DNA from: Flavobacteriales bacterium
GTDB taxonomy: Bacteria; Bacteroidota; Bacteroidia; Flavobacteriales_F; PHOS-HE28
DNA length: 64,000 nucleotides
Assembly: GCA_016713875.1 (NCBI GenBank)
Contig: JADJOI010000003.1
Location: forward strand, 558,001-622,000
Reading direction: 5' to 3'
Within the stretch, counting starts at the first letter, position 1; each line of letters starts with the position of its first letter. Below the pieces are notes generated by a model that made no database searches, was not told where the DNA came from, and saw only the letters and a list, made by a program, of their open reading frames with translations. Below, in pieces: positions 17,084 to 25,268 of the stretch. Both the position numbers and the translations under genes were made by a program.

Positions 17084-18247
17084 ATGCCGGCGTATCACAT
17101 GCGGATCGGTATCGTCTGTTATCCCACCTTCGGCGGCAGTGGCGTGGTGGCCACCGAGCTTGGCCTGGCCCTCGCCCAGAAGGGGCACACCGTGCACTTC
17201 ATCACCTACGACCGCCCCGTGCGGCTGCGCGACCACCAGGGCCAGGTGTTCTATCACGAGGTGCGCGTGAGCGACTACCCGCTGTTCGATTATCCGCCCT
17301 ACGAGCTGGTGCTCGCCAGCAAGATCGTGGATGTGGCGCGCTACGAGGGGCTCGACCTGGTGCACGTGCACTATGCGATCCCGCATGCCAGCGCTGCGTG
17401 GATGGCGCAGCAGATCCTGGCCTCCCAGGGCATCCGGCTGCCGTTCATCACCACGCTGCACGGCACGGACATCACGCTGGTGGGCCGCGACCCGAGCTTC
17501 GAGCCCGTCATCACTTTCAGCATCGAACGGTCCGATGCCGTGACCGCGGTGAGCGAGAGCCTGAAGCGCGACACTTACGCGCATTTCCCGGTGAAGGGCC
17601 CCGATCAGGGCGGGCGCGACATCCGGGTGATCCCCAACTTCGTGTGCACGGACCAGTACGCGGCACCCGACCCCAGGCTGCGCGAGCGCTACGCTCCGAA
17701 CGGGGAGAAGCTGCTGGTGCACATCTCCAACTTCCGCCCGGTGAAGCGGGTCGAGGATGTCATGCGCGTGTTCGCCAAGGTGCGTGAACGGATCCCCAGC
17801 CGGTTGCTGATGATCGGTGACGGTCCCGACCGGCAGCGCGTGGAGATGCTGTGCCGAGGAAGCGAGCTCTGTCATGAAGCCTTCTTCCTGGGCAAGATGA
17901 CCGACCCGGAGGACATCCTTGCAAGCTGTGACCTGTTCGTGCTCACCAGCGAAAGCGAGAGCTTCGGGCTGGCGGCCTTGGAGGCCATGGCGTGCAGGGT
18001 GCCCGTGGTCAGCACCGACACCGGTGGCACGCCCGAGGTGGTGAGGCACGGCATCAGCGGCATGCTGAGCCCGGTGGGCGATGTGGACCGGATGGCGGAG
18101 CACGCGGTCGCCATCCTGGAGGACGAGGCCACGCTCGAACGGTTCCGTCAGGGCGCCTTCGAGCGGGCGAAAGCGTTCGACGTGCACAGCATCCTGCCGC
18201 GCTACGAGGCGCTGTACATCGAGGTGAGCGGAGCCCCCATGGTCTGA
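17084..18247 (+). CDS. bshA: N-acetyl-alpha-D-glucosaminyl L-malate synthase
   Basis: GT4 glycosyltransferase (387 residues) joining GlcNAc from UDP-GlcNAc to L-malate, the first step of bacillithiol synthesis. It begins MRIGIVCYPTFGGSGVVATELG, the BshA signature. HVHYAIPHASAAW lies near residue 95, and the donor-binding ESESFGLAALEAMACRVPVV near residue 288. BshB1, the next enzyme, is encoded at 59.2 kb. The ATG at 17084 is used; a CACCTTTG box about 30 bases upstream is the likely promoter. It overlaps the next gene by one base. Confidence 0.93.
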   Translation: MPAYHMRIGIVCYPTFGGSGVVATELGLALAQKGHTVHFITYDRPVRLRDHQGQVFYHEVRVSDYPLFDYPPYELVLASKIVDVARYEGLDLVHVHYAIPHASAAWMAQQILASQGIRLPFITTLHGTDITLVGRDPSFEPVITFSIERSDAVTAVSESLKRDTYAHFPVKGPDQGGRDIRVIPNFVCTDQYAAPDPRLRERYAPNGEKLLVHISNFRPVKRVEDVMRVFAKVRERIPSRLLMIGDGPDRQRVEMLCRGSELCHEAFFLGKMTDPEDILASCDLFVLTSESESFGLAALEAMACRVPVVSTDTGGTPEVVRHGISGMLSPVGDVDRMAEHAVAILEDEATLERFRQGAFERAKAFDVHSILPRYEALYIEVSGAPMV

Positions 18248-18813
18248 TGGAACGAGTGAGCGATCGCGTCAGCGTCAACCGGGAGGCGGATCGCACCACG
18301 GTGGTGATCAGTGCACGCCTGTCGCGCGGCAGGGAGGCGCTGCTCGTGGCCTGGACCCTCGCCTGGCTGGTGTGCGGGGTGGTGCTGGTCGTGGAGGCCT
18401 TCCGCCAACCGCAAGGCGACCTGCGGCAATACCTGTTCGTGTTCCTGGCGTTCTGGACCTACTTCCTGCTGCGGGTGGGTCGATCGGCGGTCTGGCGGCT
18501 GAAGGGCTTCGAGCTTTGGCGCGTGAAGGACGGTGTGCTCACCATCAAGGACAGCATCCTCGGCTACGGGAAGGCCGCGGACCATGCGCTGGAGAATGTC
18601 CAGGACCTGGGCCTGTTGGAACGGGACGAACGGTCCTGGAAGTGGCATCTGAACGAGAGCTTCTGGGTGATGGGCGGCGAGCGCCTCCAGTTCTCCTCCA
18701 TGGGCCGCAAGGTGGCCTTCGGCAAGGGGCTCACCGACGCGGAGGCCGCGCGTCTGCTGGCCATCCTGAAGCATGCACAGCTGCAGTTCCGCACGCGGCA
18801 GCGCTCGGCCTAG
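18247..18813 (+). CDS. Membrane protein of unknown function, PH-like
   Basis: A 188-residue protein starting on the last base of the bshA stop (TGATG), so probably translated with bshA. Two hydrophobic segments lie at about 33-55 and 62-80. A soluble C-terminal region (90-185) of short strands looks like a bacterial PH-type domain, but I do not recognise a named family. The stop shares the palindrome CTAG with the stop of the convergent CoA-transferase gene. Confidence 0.7.
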   Translation: MERVSDRVSVNREADRTTVVISARLSRGREALLVAWTLAWLVCGVVLVVEAFRQPQGDLRQYLFVFLAFWTYFLLRVGRSAVWRLKGFELWRVKDGVLTIKDSILGYGKAADHALENVQDLGLLERDERSWKWHLNESFWVMGGERLQFSSMGRKVAFGKGLTDAEAARLLAILKHAQLQFRTRQRSA

Positions 18814-19883
18814 AGGTCGCTGATGCGGAAGGCGTTGCCGCGGATGCGGTGCGTCATCCGCCCGTCGATCGGGGATGAAAGGGTCATGTCCAGCGCGGCC
18901 GTGGAGCGCATCACCTCATCGATGGAGCGCACGGCCCCGGCAGGGACCTGGGCATCGCGCAGTGCGGTGAGGAGTCCATCCCGCTGATGCCGTGCGATGG
19001 CGGGGGCAAGCTCTCCGGCCAGGGCCGCGCGGTGCATCACGCGCCCGCGGTTGTTCCCGAATCGCTCGTCCGCTGCCAGCGCATGCAGGTCGAGCACGGC
19101 GCACAGCCCATTGAACTGGGCGTCGCTGCCCACGGCCAGGATGATACGTCCTCCATCCTGACAGACGAAAAGTTCGCCGTACGGAGCGATGTTGGGGTGC
19201 AGGGTGCCGATGGGAGCGGCCACATGTCCGCACATCAACTGGTTGCTCGCTTGGTTGATCAGGCCGCTGAGCGCCGCTTCCTCCAGGGAGACCTCCACGA
19301 AGGCGCCCCGGCCATCGGAGGACCGCCGCATCAAGGCGAGCAGGATCCCTTCCTTGAGCTGATGCGCGGCAAGCACGTCGATGAGGGCGATGGGCAGTTT
19401 CGCCAGGTGCTGCGGGTCCGTGCCCGTCATGCTGATGTAGCCGGTCTCGGCCTGCAGCACCACATCGAAGGCCGGCCGGTCGCTCCGGTCGGCGAAGCCT
19501 GCGATGTGGCCGTGCACGAGGCTGGGGTTCAGCCTGCGGAGCCGGTCCCGGTCGAGCCCCAGGTTCTCCGCGTCCCCGGGCAGATGGTTGGTCACCAGCA
19601 CGTCCGCGATGCGCAGAAGCTCGTCCAGTCGTGTTCGCCCCACTGCGGACCGAAGGTCCAGGAACCGATGCTCCTTGCCCCAGTTCACGCTGCTGAAGTA
19701 GGCGCTCACCGTCGAAGCGGGGTCTTCGGCCGGCAGCTTCCATCGCCGGGTGACATCGCCGCCGGCGCGCTCGTTCTCCACCTTCACCACTCGAGCACCG
19801 AGTTCGGCGAAGAACAGGCCGACGCTTGGTCCGGCCAGCACGCTGGCAGTCTCCACCACGAGCAGTTCCTTGAAGGGCTTCAT
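18810..19883 (-). CDS. CaiB/BaiF-family CoA-transferase
   Basis: Family III CoA-transferase (357 residues), which moves CoA between carboxylic acids. Typical features are LVVETASVLAGPSVGLFFAELGARVVKVE at the N-terminus, SVNWGKEHRFLDL, the catalytic Asp segment ADRSDRPAFDVVLQAETG near residue 140, and EVSLEEAALSGL. The substrate is unknown. The ATG at 19883 lies 5 bases below a TACACTTG box; the open frame continues upstream through the tRNA region and is not coding there. Confidence 0.88.
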   Translation of the reverse strand: MKPFKELLVVETASVLAGPSVGLFFAELGARVVKVENERAGGDVTRRWKLPAEDPASTVSAYFSSVNWGKEHRFLDLRSAVGRTRLDELLRIADVLVTNHLPGDAENLGLDRDRLRRLNPSLVHGHIAGFADRSDRPAFDVVLQAETGYISMTGTDPQHLAKLPIALIDVLAAHQLKEGILLALMRRSSDGRGAFVEVSLEEAALSGLINQASNQLMCGHVAAPIGTLHPNIAPYGELFVCQDGGRIILAVGSDAQFNGLCAVLDLHALAADERFGNNRGRVMHRAALAGELAPAIARHQRDGLLTALRDAQVPAGAVRSIDEVMRSTAALDMTLSSPIDGRMTHRIRGNAFRISDL

Positions 19884-19888
19884 CGGTC

Positions 19889-19896
19889 CAAGTGTA
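19889..19896 (-). promoter_or_regulatory. -7 box of the CoA-transferase gene
   Basis: TACACTTG on the minus strand, 5 bases before the ATG. A leaderless start is predicted. Confidence 0.4.
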
Positions 19897-20054
19897 GGAA
19901 GGATGAGCGCTGGTCCACCGGACCCATGAGAAGACCGTGCGGACCCTGATGGTCGGATCCCGGTAGACGCGAAGAGGTCCGATAGCTCACCGGCGTCCTG
20001 GGCTTTTCCGTGCGGGTGCTCGCTCGAACATGTTCGGTCCGGGCGCGCACGAAG

Positions 20055-20081
20055 AAGCCCCGCTGCTTCGCAGCGAGGCTT
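20055..20081 (-). terminator. Terminator after tRNA-Leu
   Basis: On the minus strand AAGCCTCGCTGC and GCAGCGGGGCTT pair over 12 bp (one G.T) around a 3-base loop, 10 bases beyond the tRNA end, followed by CTTC. Confidence 0.7.
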
Positions 20082-20091
20082 GATCATCAAG

Positions 20092-20175
20092 TGCCCAGGA
20101 CTGGACTCGAACCAGCACAGCCTTTCGGCCACTACCCCCTCAAAGTAGCGTGTCTACCAATTTCACCACCTGGGC
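20092..20175 (-). tRNA. tRNA-Leu (GAG)
   Basis: The minus strand folds as a class II tRNA of 84 bases. The acceptor stem is GCCCAGG/CCTGGGC with discriminator A, and the D arm contains AAATTGGTAGAC. The anticodon stem-loop is CTACT-TTGAGGG-GGTAG with anticodon GAG. The long variable arm TGGCCGAAAGGCTG and T loop GGTTCGAGTCC follow. No CCA is encoded. It reads codons CTC and CTT. Confidence 0.95.
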
Positions 20176-20239
20176 AGGGGCCTTCCGTGGGAGAGGTCTC
20201 CGCGGAAGGGCGACAAAGATATACGGGATCGTGCATCGA

Positions 20240-20278
20240 TGAATGAACAAGGGGGGCATTGCCCCCCTTGTTCATTCA
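20240..20278 (-). terminator. Long terminator after the T9SS-domain mini-gene
   Basis: A perfect 18-bp inverted repeat (20240-20257 and 20261-20278) with a 3-base loop. The arms run TGAATGAACAAGGGGGGC. It lies 13 bases beyond the stop of the minus-strand gene at 20292 and before tRNA-Leu, insulating the two. Confidence 0.8.
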
Positions 20279-20291
20279 GGATGTCCGGCGC

Positions 20292-20654
20292 TTATCGACG
20301 GATGGTCCGTCCGCGCTTCGACACCAGCTGATTGATGAGCAGGGCCTGGGTTTCGGAGTAGAACCGGAAGTAGTACTCCCCGATGGGCAGGTTCGACGTG
20401 TTCACGGATACCACAGGGGTCCATGGAAGCACCTGGGCGATCACGATATCGCCGAAGCTGTTCTTGATCTCGATCCGGCACATCGGCGTCTGCTGCACCG
20501 GCAGCGCCACGTTCAGCACGTTGTCGAAGGGATTGGGGTAGACGTAGCTCGTGTTGTTGTTGTTGTTGCCGATGGTACCGATGGGCAACACCTGGGCGCT
20601 GGCCGCGAACGGAGCAGCGCAGACCAGGAGAAGGAGGAGGATCGTGGAACGCAT
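20292..20654 (-). CDS. Minimal secreted protein: signal peptide plus T9SS type A sorting domain
   Basis: Only 120 residues. A signal peptide (about 1-21, ending AASAQ), a 10-residue linker with five consecutive Asn, then directly the sorting domain: YVYPNPFDNVLNVAL, IEIKNSFGDIV, LPIGEYYFRF, and a basic tail KRGRTIRR. No cargo domain is present. The protein may be a remnant of a larger T9SS protein, or a short surface peptide. Its strong private terminator suggests an expressed unit. Confidence 0.75.
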   Translation of the reverse strand: MRSTILLLLLVCAAPFAASAQVLPIGTIGNNNNNTSYVYPNPFDNVLNVALPVQQTPMCRIEIKNSFGDIVIAQVLPWTPVVSVNTSNLPIGEYYFRFYSETQALLINQLVSKRGRTIRR

Positions 20655-20801
20655 GAGGTCGGTTTTGGGTGGTCGTGTGTGCGTGACAGAGGCGCTGGGA
20701 CGAACGCGCAGGGCGAATATAGATCAGAACCGGGAATATCGGGCGTGTGGATCAGCTACCCCTCATCCACCAGGCCATGTTCATGGCGGGCACGGAATGA
20801 C

Positions 20802-20825
20802 GAAAGCCCCTAGGAAGGGGCTTTC
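20802..20825 (-). terminator. Terminator after tRNA-Lys
   Basis: A 10-bp stem GAAAGCCCCT (20802-20811) / AGGGGCTTTC (20816-20825), directly following the CCA end of tRNA-Lys on the minus strand. Confidence 0.7.
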
Positions 20826-20828
20826 TGG

Positions 20829-20901
20829 TGACTCCGCTGGGGCTCGAACCCAGGACCCCAACATTAAAAGTGTTGTGCTCTACCAACTGAGCTACAGAGT
20901 C
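20829..20901 (-). tRNA. tRNA-Lys (TTT)
   Basis: A 73-base cloverleaf on the minus strand. Acceptor GACTCTG/CGGAGTC with discriminator A, D arm GCTCAGTTGGTAGAGC, anticodon arm CAACA-CTTTTAA-TGTTG with anticodon TTT, T arm CTGGGTTCGAGCCCCAG. The next three bases are CCA (20826-20828), so the tail appears encoded, unlike tRNA-Leu. Confidence 0.95.
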
Positions 20902-20963
20902 TTACCACCGCCAGGTGGCGGTTAAGAGGGTGCAAATGTACACAGCGCAGGCCACTGCACAAA

Positions 20964-22136
20964 TCACCCGTCCTTCTTCTCGATCAAGGGATGGCGCTGG
21001 AACGGCAGGCTGCGGTCGAAGAGGTAGCGGTAGGTGGCCATGGTGCGGTAGTTCACCGCGTCCAGGTTCTCGCACACCTTGATCATGCGCGGGTTGAAGT
21101 CGCCGATCCAGGTGAGCACGGTGTCGCGGTACGACCCCTGCTCCACGATCTTCTCGGCGAACACGATCATGGCCCCCTCCAGACCCTTGCCTTGGAACTC
21201 CCGGGCCACGCCGAACACAATGCCGGTCATGGTCTTCACAGTACCTCGCCACTTGTGCCAGAGGAACTTGAGCTTGCCGATCCAGTTGAGGTCGCCGTTC
21301 ACATAGCGGAAGATCTCGTTGAGCTCCGGCACGCTGATGTAGAAGGCGACAGGCTTCTTCTTGTGGTCCACCCAGATCAGGATCCGCGGGTCCATCACGG
21401 GCTTCATCGCGCGGATGATCTTTAGCGCCTGGGCCTTCTCCATCGGCTTGAAACCGGCATGGTCCACCCACGCGGCGTTGTACACCGTGCGGAAATCCTC
21501 GGCCAGCTGGTCCACGCTGCGGCCGCGGGCATCACGGATGGTGAAGTCCGGGTCGTTCTTCAGCTGGTTGTACTTGCGGTGGAAGATCGGCTGCGCCTTC
21601 ACCTCCATGCTGCGCTTGAAGAAGAGCTGCTTGTAGTACTCCTTGAACCCGTAACCCTCCAGCAGGTCCCGATAGTAGGGCGGGTTGTAGTTCACGCCGT
21701 AGATGGGCGGGTCCGTGAAGTTCTTGATCAGCAGGCCCCAGTACATGTTCTTCTCCCCGAGGTTGATGGGGCCGTCCATGGCCTGCATGCCCTGGGCGAT
21801 GAGCCAGTCGCGGGCCGCATCCAGAAGGAGGGTCGCGGCGGCGCGGTCGTTGATGCACTCGAAGAAGCCCATGCCTCCGGTAGGGCGCTCCTCGGTGCGC
21901 GCGGTCTTGGGGTTCACGAAGGCCGCCACACGGCCGATCGCCGCACCCGCGTCATCGTACAGCACCCAGCGCTGGGCGTTCCCGCCCTTGAACAGCTTGT
22001 TGCGCTTCGGATCGAAGACCTTTTCGATGTCCTGCCGCAGGTGGGGGATCCAGTTCAGGTCGTCCCGGTAGATGCTCCAGGGCAGGCGCATCCAGTCGCG
22101 GATGGTGCGCGGGTCGTCAGCGGTCACGAGCTTCAT
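20964..22136 (-). CDS. GNAT-like acyltransferase family protein
   Basis: A 390-residue protein typical of Bacteroidota genomes, usually annotated as hypothetical or GNAT-type. The central part has MGFFECINDRAAATLLLDAARDWL and an acetyl-CoA-type motif region VFGVAREFQGKGLEGAMI near residue 300. The substrate is unknown. The ATG at 22136 is chosen because a CACCTTCG promoter box (22143-22150) ends 6 bases upstream. It is divergent from aroK. Confidence 0.72.
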   Translation of the reverse strand: MKLVTADDPRTIRDWMRLPWSIYRDDLNWIPHLRQDIEKVFDPKRNKLFKGGNAQRWVLYDDAGAAIGRVAAFVNPKTARTEERPTGGMGFFECINDRAAATLLLDAARDWLIAQGMQAMDGPINLGEKNMYWGLLIKNFTDPPIYGVNYNPPYYRDLLEGYGFKEYYKQLFFKRSMEVKAQPIFHRKYNQLKNDPDFTIRDARGRSVDQLAEDFRTVYNAAWVDHAGFKPMEKAQALKIIRAMKPVMDPRILIWVDHKKKPVAFYISVPELNEIFRYVNGDLNWIGKLKFLWHKWRGTVKTMTGIVFGVAREFQGKGLEGAMIVFAEKIVEQGSYRDTVLTWIGDFNPRMIKVCENLDAVNYRTMATYRYLFDRSLPFQRHPLIEKKDG

Positions 22137-22142
22137 GCGCTG

Positions 22143-22187
22143 CGAAGGTGCGGATCGTCGGCGAACGGGAAGGCGGGCCCACCTTTG
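22143..22187. promoter_or_regulatory. Divergent promoters of the GNAT gene and aroK
   Basis: CACCTTCG on the minus strand (22143-22150) ends 6 bases before the GNAT ATG. CACCTTTG on the plus strand (22180-22187) ends 4 bases before the aroK ATG. Both transcripts are predicted to be leaderless. Confidence 0.55.
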
Positions 22188-22191
22188 CCCC

Positions 22192-22716
22192 ATGCGTCTC
22201 GTGCTCACCGGTCCGATGTGCGCGGGCAAGAGCCACGTGGGCCGGGCCCTGGCCGAACGCCTGCAGGTCCCGTTCACCGACCTCGACCGGCTGGCCGAGC
22301 AACGGATCGGCGGGGCCATCGCACCGTTCTTCGCCCGTGAAGGGGAGCACGCCTTCAGGCAGCTGGAGCGCGAGCTGTTGCTCGAATGGTTGAGCGCCGG
22401 CGGCCCGGGCGTGCTGGCCACCGGAGGCGGTTCGCTGATCGATCCGCGGAACATGGAAGCCACACGGCGTGCGGCGACCGTCGTGATGCTCTCCGTGGGG
22501 GAGGATGAGCTGGTGCGCCGCGTCCTGCGCGCCGGCCGCGACCGACCGCTCTACCTCGGACTGGATGAGGACGGCGTGCGGCAACGCACCCGGGAACTGC
22601 TTCACGAACGTGCGCCGCACTACGCGCAGGCCACGGTCACCGTGGATGCGGAAGCACCGGTGGAGGAGGTGGTGCGGCGGATCATCATCGCCGTCGGCGC
22701 CGCTCAGGAGAGATGA
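22192..22716 (+). CDS. aroK: Shikimate kinase
   Basis: Phosphorylates shikimate in aromatic amino acid synthesis. In 174 residues it has the Walker A loop GPMCAGKSHVG, the shikimate-binding DLDRLAE near residue 32, ATGGGSL near 77 and the lid RDRPLY near 115. The ATG at 22192 lies 4 bases after a promoter box; earlier in-frame starts precede that box and can be discarded. Its 3' end overlaps the convergent phosphoribosyltransferase gene. Confidence 0.93.
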   Translation: MRLVLTGPMCAGKSHVGRALAERLQVPFTDLDRLAEQRIGGAIAPFFAREGEHAFRQLERELLLEWLSAGGPGVLATGGGSLIDPRNMEATRRAATVVMLSVGEDELVRRVLRAGRDRPLYLGLDEDGVRQRTRELLHERAPHYAQATVTVDAEAPVEEVVRRIIIAVGAAQER

Positions 22717-23207
22717 ACCCGGTCGCGACGGCCCAGCTCCACGCTGATGTGCTCCTGCAGGGTGGTGCTGAGGGTAAGGCCCACGATGTCCGCCCGGATC
22801 GGGAAGGTGCGATGCCGGCGGTCCACGAGCACCACGGTGGTGAGGCGCTTCACCGGCACCTGCACCAGGTGCGCCGCAGCGTGCATCAGCGTACGACCGC
22901 TCATGAGCACATCGTCCACCAGCACCACCACCCGGCCGTTCAATCGCTCCGTCGGCGCCGAGAGGGTGATGGGATGCGCGTGTGGGGCGTCCTTGTCGAG
23001 GGCCAGTTCGAGCACATCGACGGTGAAGGGGGCGATGTCCGCCAGCAGGGTGGCGAAGCGTTCGGCCAGCTTGCTGCCCCGGCCGCTGATGCCCACAAGC
23101 ACCAGTTCCCGCTCGCGGTGGTGCTCCTCGTGCAACTGATGCGCGATGCGTTCCAGCTTGCGCCGGACCTGGTCGTGATCGAGGACGAGCGCGGTGGTGG
23201 CGGCCAT
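22704..23207 (-). CDS. PyrR-like phosphoribosyltransferase
   Basis: A 167-residue type I phosphoribosyltransferase. The PRPP loop VVVLVDDVLMSGRTLMHA lies near residues 92-109 and LVGISGRGSKLAERF near 38, resembling PyrR and related uracil phosphoribosyltransferases. It is a distant paralogue of the pyrR gene at 4.2 kb and is not in a pyrimidine operon. Whether it acts on uracil or is regulatory cannot be seen. The ATG at 23207 follows a TACCTTG box. Confidence 0.83.
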   Translation of the reverse strand: MAATTALVLDHDQVRRKLERIAHQLHEEHHRERELVLVGISGRGSKLAERFATLLADIAPFTVDVLELALDKDAPHAHPITLSAPTERLNGRVVVLVDDVLMSGRTLMHAAAHLVQVPVKRLTTVVLVDRRHRTFPIRADIVGLTLSTTLQEHISVELGRRDRVHLS

Positions 23208-23215
23208 GCGGGGCG

Positions 23216-23222
23216 CAAGGTA
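23216..23222 (-). promoter_or_regulatory. -7 box of the PyrR-like gene
   Basis: TACCTTG on the minus strand, ending 8 bases before the ATG at 23207. Confidence 0.45.
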
Positions 23223-23235
23223 GCGGTGCGGCCGG

Positions 23236-24495
23236 TCAGGGGCGCACCAGGAGGCCCCGCCATCCACCGCCATCCTCGGATCGGAAAGTCCAGAGGATCG
23301 GCCCTCTGGCCTCCGTCATCGGCAGGTGCACCAGCCCCGGGCCGCTGATCCTGCGCTCGCCAGCGAGGCGGCCGTCGGCATGCACCAAGCGCAGGAGGCC
23401 GGCCCCCGTGGCATCGAAGTGAACGACTTCGGCATCACACCAAGCGCGGGGCGAGGTCGTGCCCAGCTCGGGCACGGACACCCCGCCCACGGAAAGATCC
23501 ACGGAGGCGGAGTCGGTGCGGCCGCACGCGTCGGTCACCACGTGCCACACGGTGTACGCGCCCGGCGCACCGTACGAATGGTCCGGGTCGGACCCTGAAC
23601 CGGTGCTGCCGTCGCCGAAGGACCACAGGTGCGTCATCGCTGCAGGCGACGTGGCACTGAACTGGATCGTTCCCGCCCCGAGATCGAACCACGTGAAGTT
23701 GGGGTCCGGATCGAGCGCACCGATGTTCCAGGTAGCGAGGCTGTCCAGCACCACGGTCGCAGCGACCGCCTGCAACAGGCCGGCGGTGTCGGGATGGAGG
23801 GTGGTGGGATGGTAGGCGCCCACGGGGCTCCGGCCGAAGAAGGTGGCGTACATGGTGCAGGCCACCAGGTAGCTGCCGGCCATCGACGGGTGGCTTCCAT
23901 CGGTGGCGTAGAGGTTGATGCCGGGATACTGGTCACGGACGTGGGCCCAGGCCGCGCCCGCCGGTGCACAGGCCGCGGCGTTGTCGGTCGTCATCTGCAG
24001 GTAGCGTTCCCGCAGCAGGGCCTGCATGCCGGCGTAGGTGCATACCGGCGGCCAGTTCGGGCAGTTCTGCTGGTCGCCGTCCTGCCGGCCCCAGGTCATG
24101 TAGAAGACGGGCGTGGTGCAGCTGTCGTTCGCGCGGATGGCGTCCACCAGTTGGGCCGCGAAGGGGAAGACCTCCACCTGCACCTGGGCCAGCGGGAAAC
24201 TGGGCCGCTGGCTTTGTTCCTGCAGCACCACGAAGTCCCAGGGCTGCGCGTCGATCAGCGCCAGGCTCGTGGGGTTGGCGGCGTGCTGCTCGAAGGTGTA
24301 TCCGCCCGGCATGTTGGACGAGGCCTCGACGGTGTCGCCCAGGCTCACGGCCACCTGCTCCACGAGGGTGGGCAGGGAGTTCACGCCGGTGTAGCTGTTG
24401 CCCAGGAAGAGGATGCGGGTGGTCTGCGCCGCTGCAGGGCGAAGGATGCCGATCATGGCCACAAGGCCGGCGAGGGGGAGGAGGGGTCGACGCAT
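23236..24495 (-). CDS. Secreted SGNH-hydrolase-like protein with PKD domain
   Basis: A 419-residue protein with a signal peptide (MRRPLLPLAGLVAMIGILRPAAAQ). The SGNH-type fold has block I ILFLGNSYTG near residue 29, and DGSHPSMAGSYLVA near 219 supplies the Asp-x-x-His pair. A PKD domain (about 290-345, LWSFGDGSTGSGSDPDHSY) follows. The last 80 residues resemble a weak T9SS sorting domain. It is probably a surface or secreted esterase; the substrate is unknown. Confidence 0.75.
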   Translation of the reverse strand: MRRPLLPLAGLVAMIGILRPAAAQTTRILFLGNSYTGVNSLPTLVEQVAVSLGDTVEASSNMPGGYTFEQHAANPTSLALIDAQPWDFVVLQEQSQRPSFPLAQVQVEVFPFAAQLVDAIRANDSCTTPVFYMTWGRQDGDQQNCPNWPPVCTYAGMQALLRERYLQMTTDNAAACAPAGAAWAHVRDQYPGINLYATDGSHPSMAGSYLVACTMYATFFGRSPVGAYHPTTLHPDTAGLLQAVAATVVLDSLATWNIGALDPDPNFTWFDLGAGTIQFSATSPAAMTHLWSFGDGSTGSGSDPDHSYGAPGAYTVWHVVTDACGRTDSASVDLSVGGVSVPELGTTSPRAWCDAEVVHFDATGAGLLRLVHADGRLAGERRISGPGLVHLPMTEARGPILWTFRSEDGGGWRGLLVRP

Positions 24496-24546
24496 GGTGA
24501 AAGGACGAAGATCGTGGACCGGAGGGTTGTCCGGTTCCTTGCCGGG

Positions 24547-25262
24547 GTGGAACTGCTGTGGTTCGCGCTGCTGTTGCTGCTGGCCGAGGTGGTGGGCACG
24601 GTGGGCGGTTTCGGGTCGAGCATGCTGGTGATGCCGATCGCGGGCTGGTTCATGCCCTTCACCGAGGCCCTTGGGCTCACCGCGGTGTTCCACGTCTTCA
24701 GCAACGTGGCGAAGGTGATCCTGTTCCGCAGCGGCTTCTCGTGGCGCGTGTTCGTGCCGATGGTGCTGCCCGCCGTGGGCGGGGTGTACATCGGGGCCCG
24801 GCTCACCGGCGTGGCCGATGAGTCGATGCTCACGCTGTTGCTGGGCGTGCTGCAGGTGATGCTCAGCGGGGTGTTCCTGCTCTTCCCCACGGCCCGCGTG
24901 GAGCCCACTACGCGCAACGCCGCGCTGGGCGGCGGCATCTCCGGTCTCGTGGCTGGTCTGATGGGCACGGGCGGGGCCATCTTCGGGGTCACCCTGGCGG
25001 CGTTCGGTCCGGAGCGCACCGCGTTCGTGTGCACCTCCGCCTGGATCGACCTGGGGGTCGACCTCACGCGATCGCTGGTCTACGTGCAGCAGGGCTTTGT
25101 GGACGCGCGGGTGTGGACCAGGCGGGTTCGTGGGCCGGGCGCGCGCTTCTGCAGCGTGTGCCGCACAAGCGGTTCCGGGCGTGGGTGCTGATGCTGGTGA
25201 TGGTCATCGGCCTGTACCTCGTGGGCAGGCAGGCGTGGCCGTTCCTGGTCGCGGTGATCTGA
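24547..25262 (+). pseudogene. TauE/SafE-type permease with a frameshift near the C-terminus
   Basis: Sulfite/anion exporter family membrane protein. From the GTG at 24547 the first part (hydrophobic repeats, GGFGSSMLVMP near the start and GLMGTGGAIFGV in the middle) is intact up to VDARVW at about 25116. The family's final helix pair (GSWAGRALLQRVP ... VLMLVMVIGLYLVGR) then continues in a different frame to the TGA at 25260-25262. Comparison with the usual spacing suggests some ten residues plus one base are missing. Unshifted, the frame closes at 25191. It may be a real deletion or an assembly error. Confidence 0.72.
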
Positions 25263-25268
25263 GCGCTG

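Noticed and set aside
20053..20283. Possible CRISPR-like repeats around the tRNA-Leu
   Set aside because: The inverted repeats are single terminator hairpins of different sequence; no direct repeats or spacers are present, and no cas genes occur in the window.
24398..24631. Alternative start of the TauE-type gene far upstream
   Set aside because: It would overlap the divergent SGNH gene in a different frame, and the hydrophobic N-terminus begins only at about 24547.
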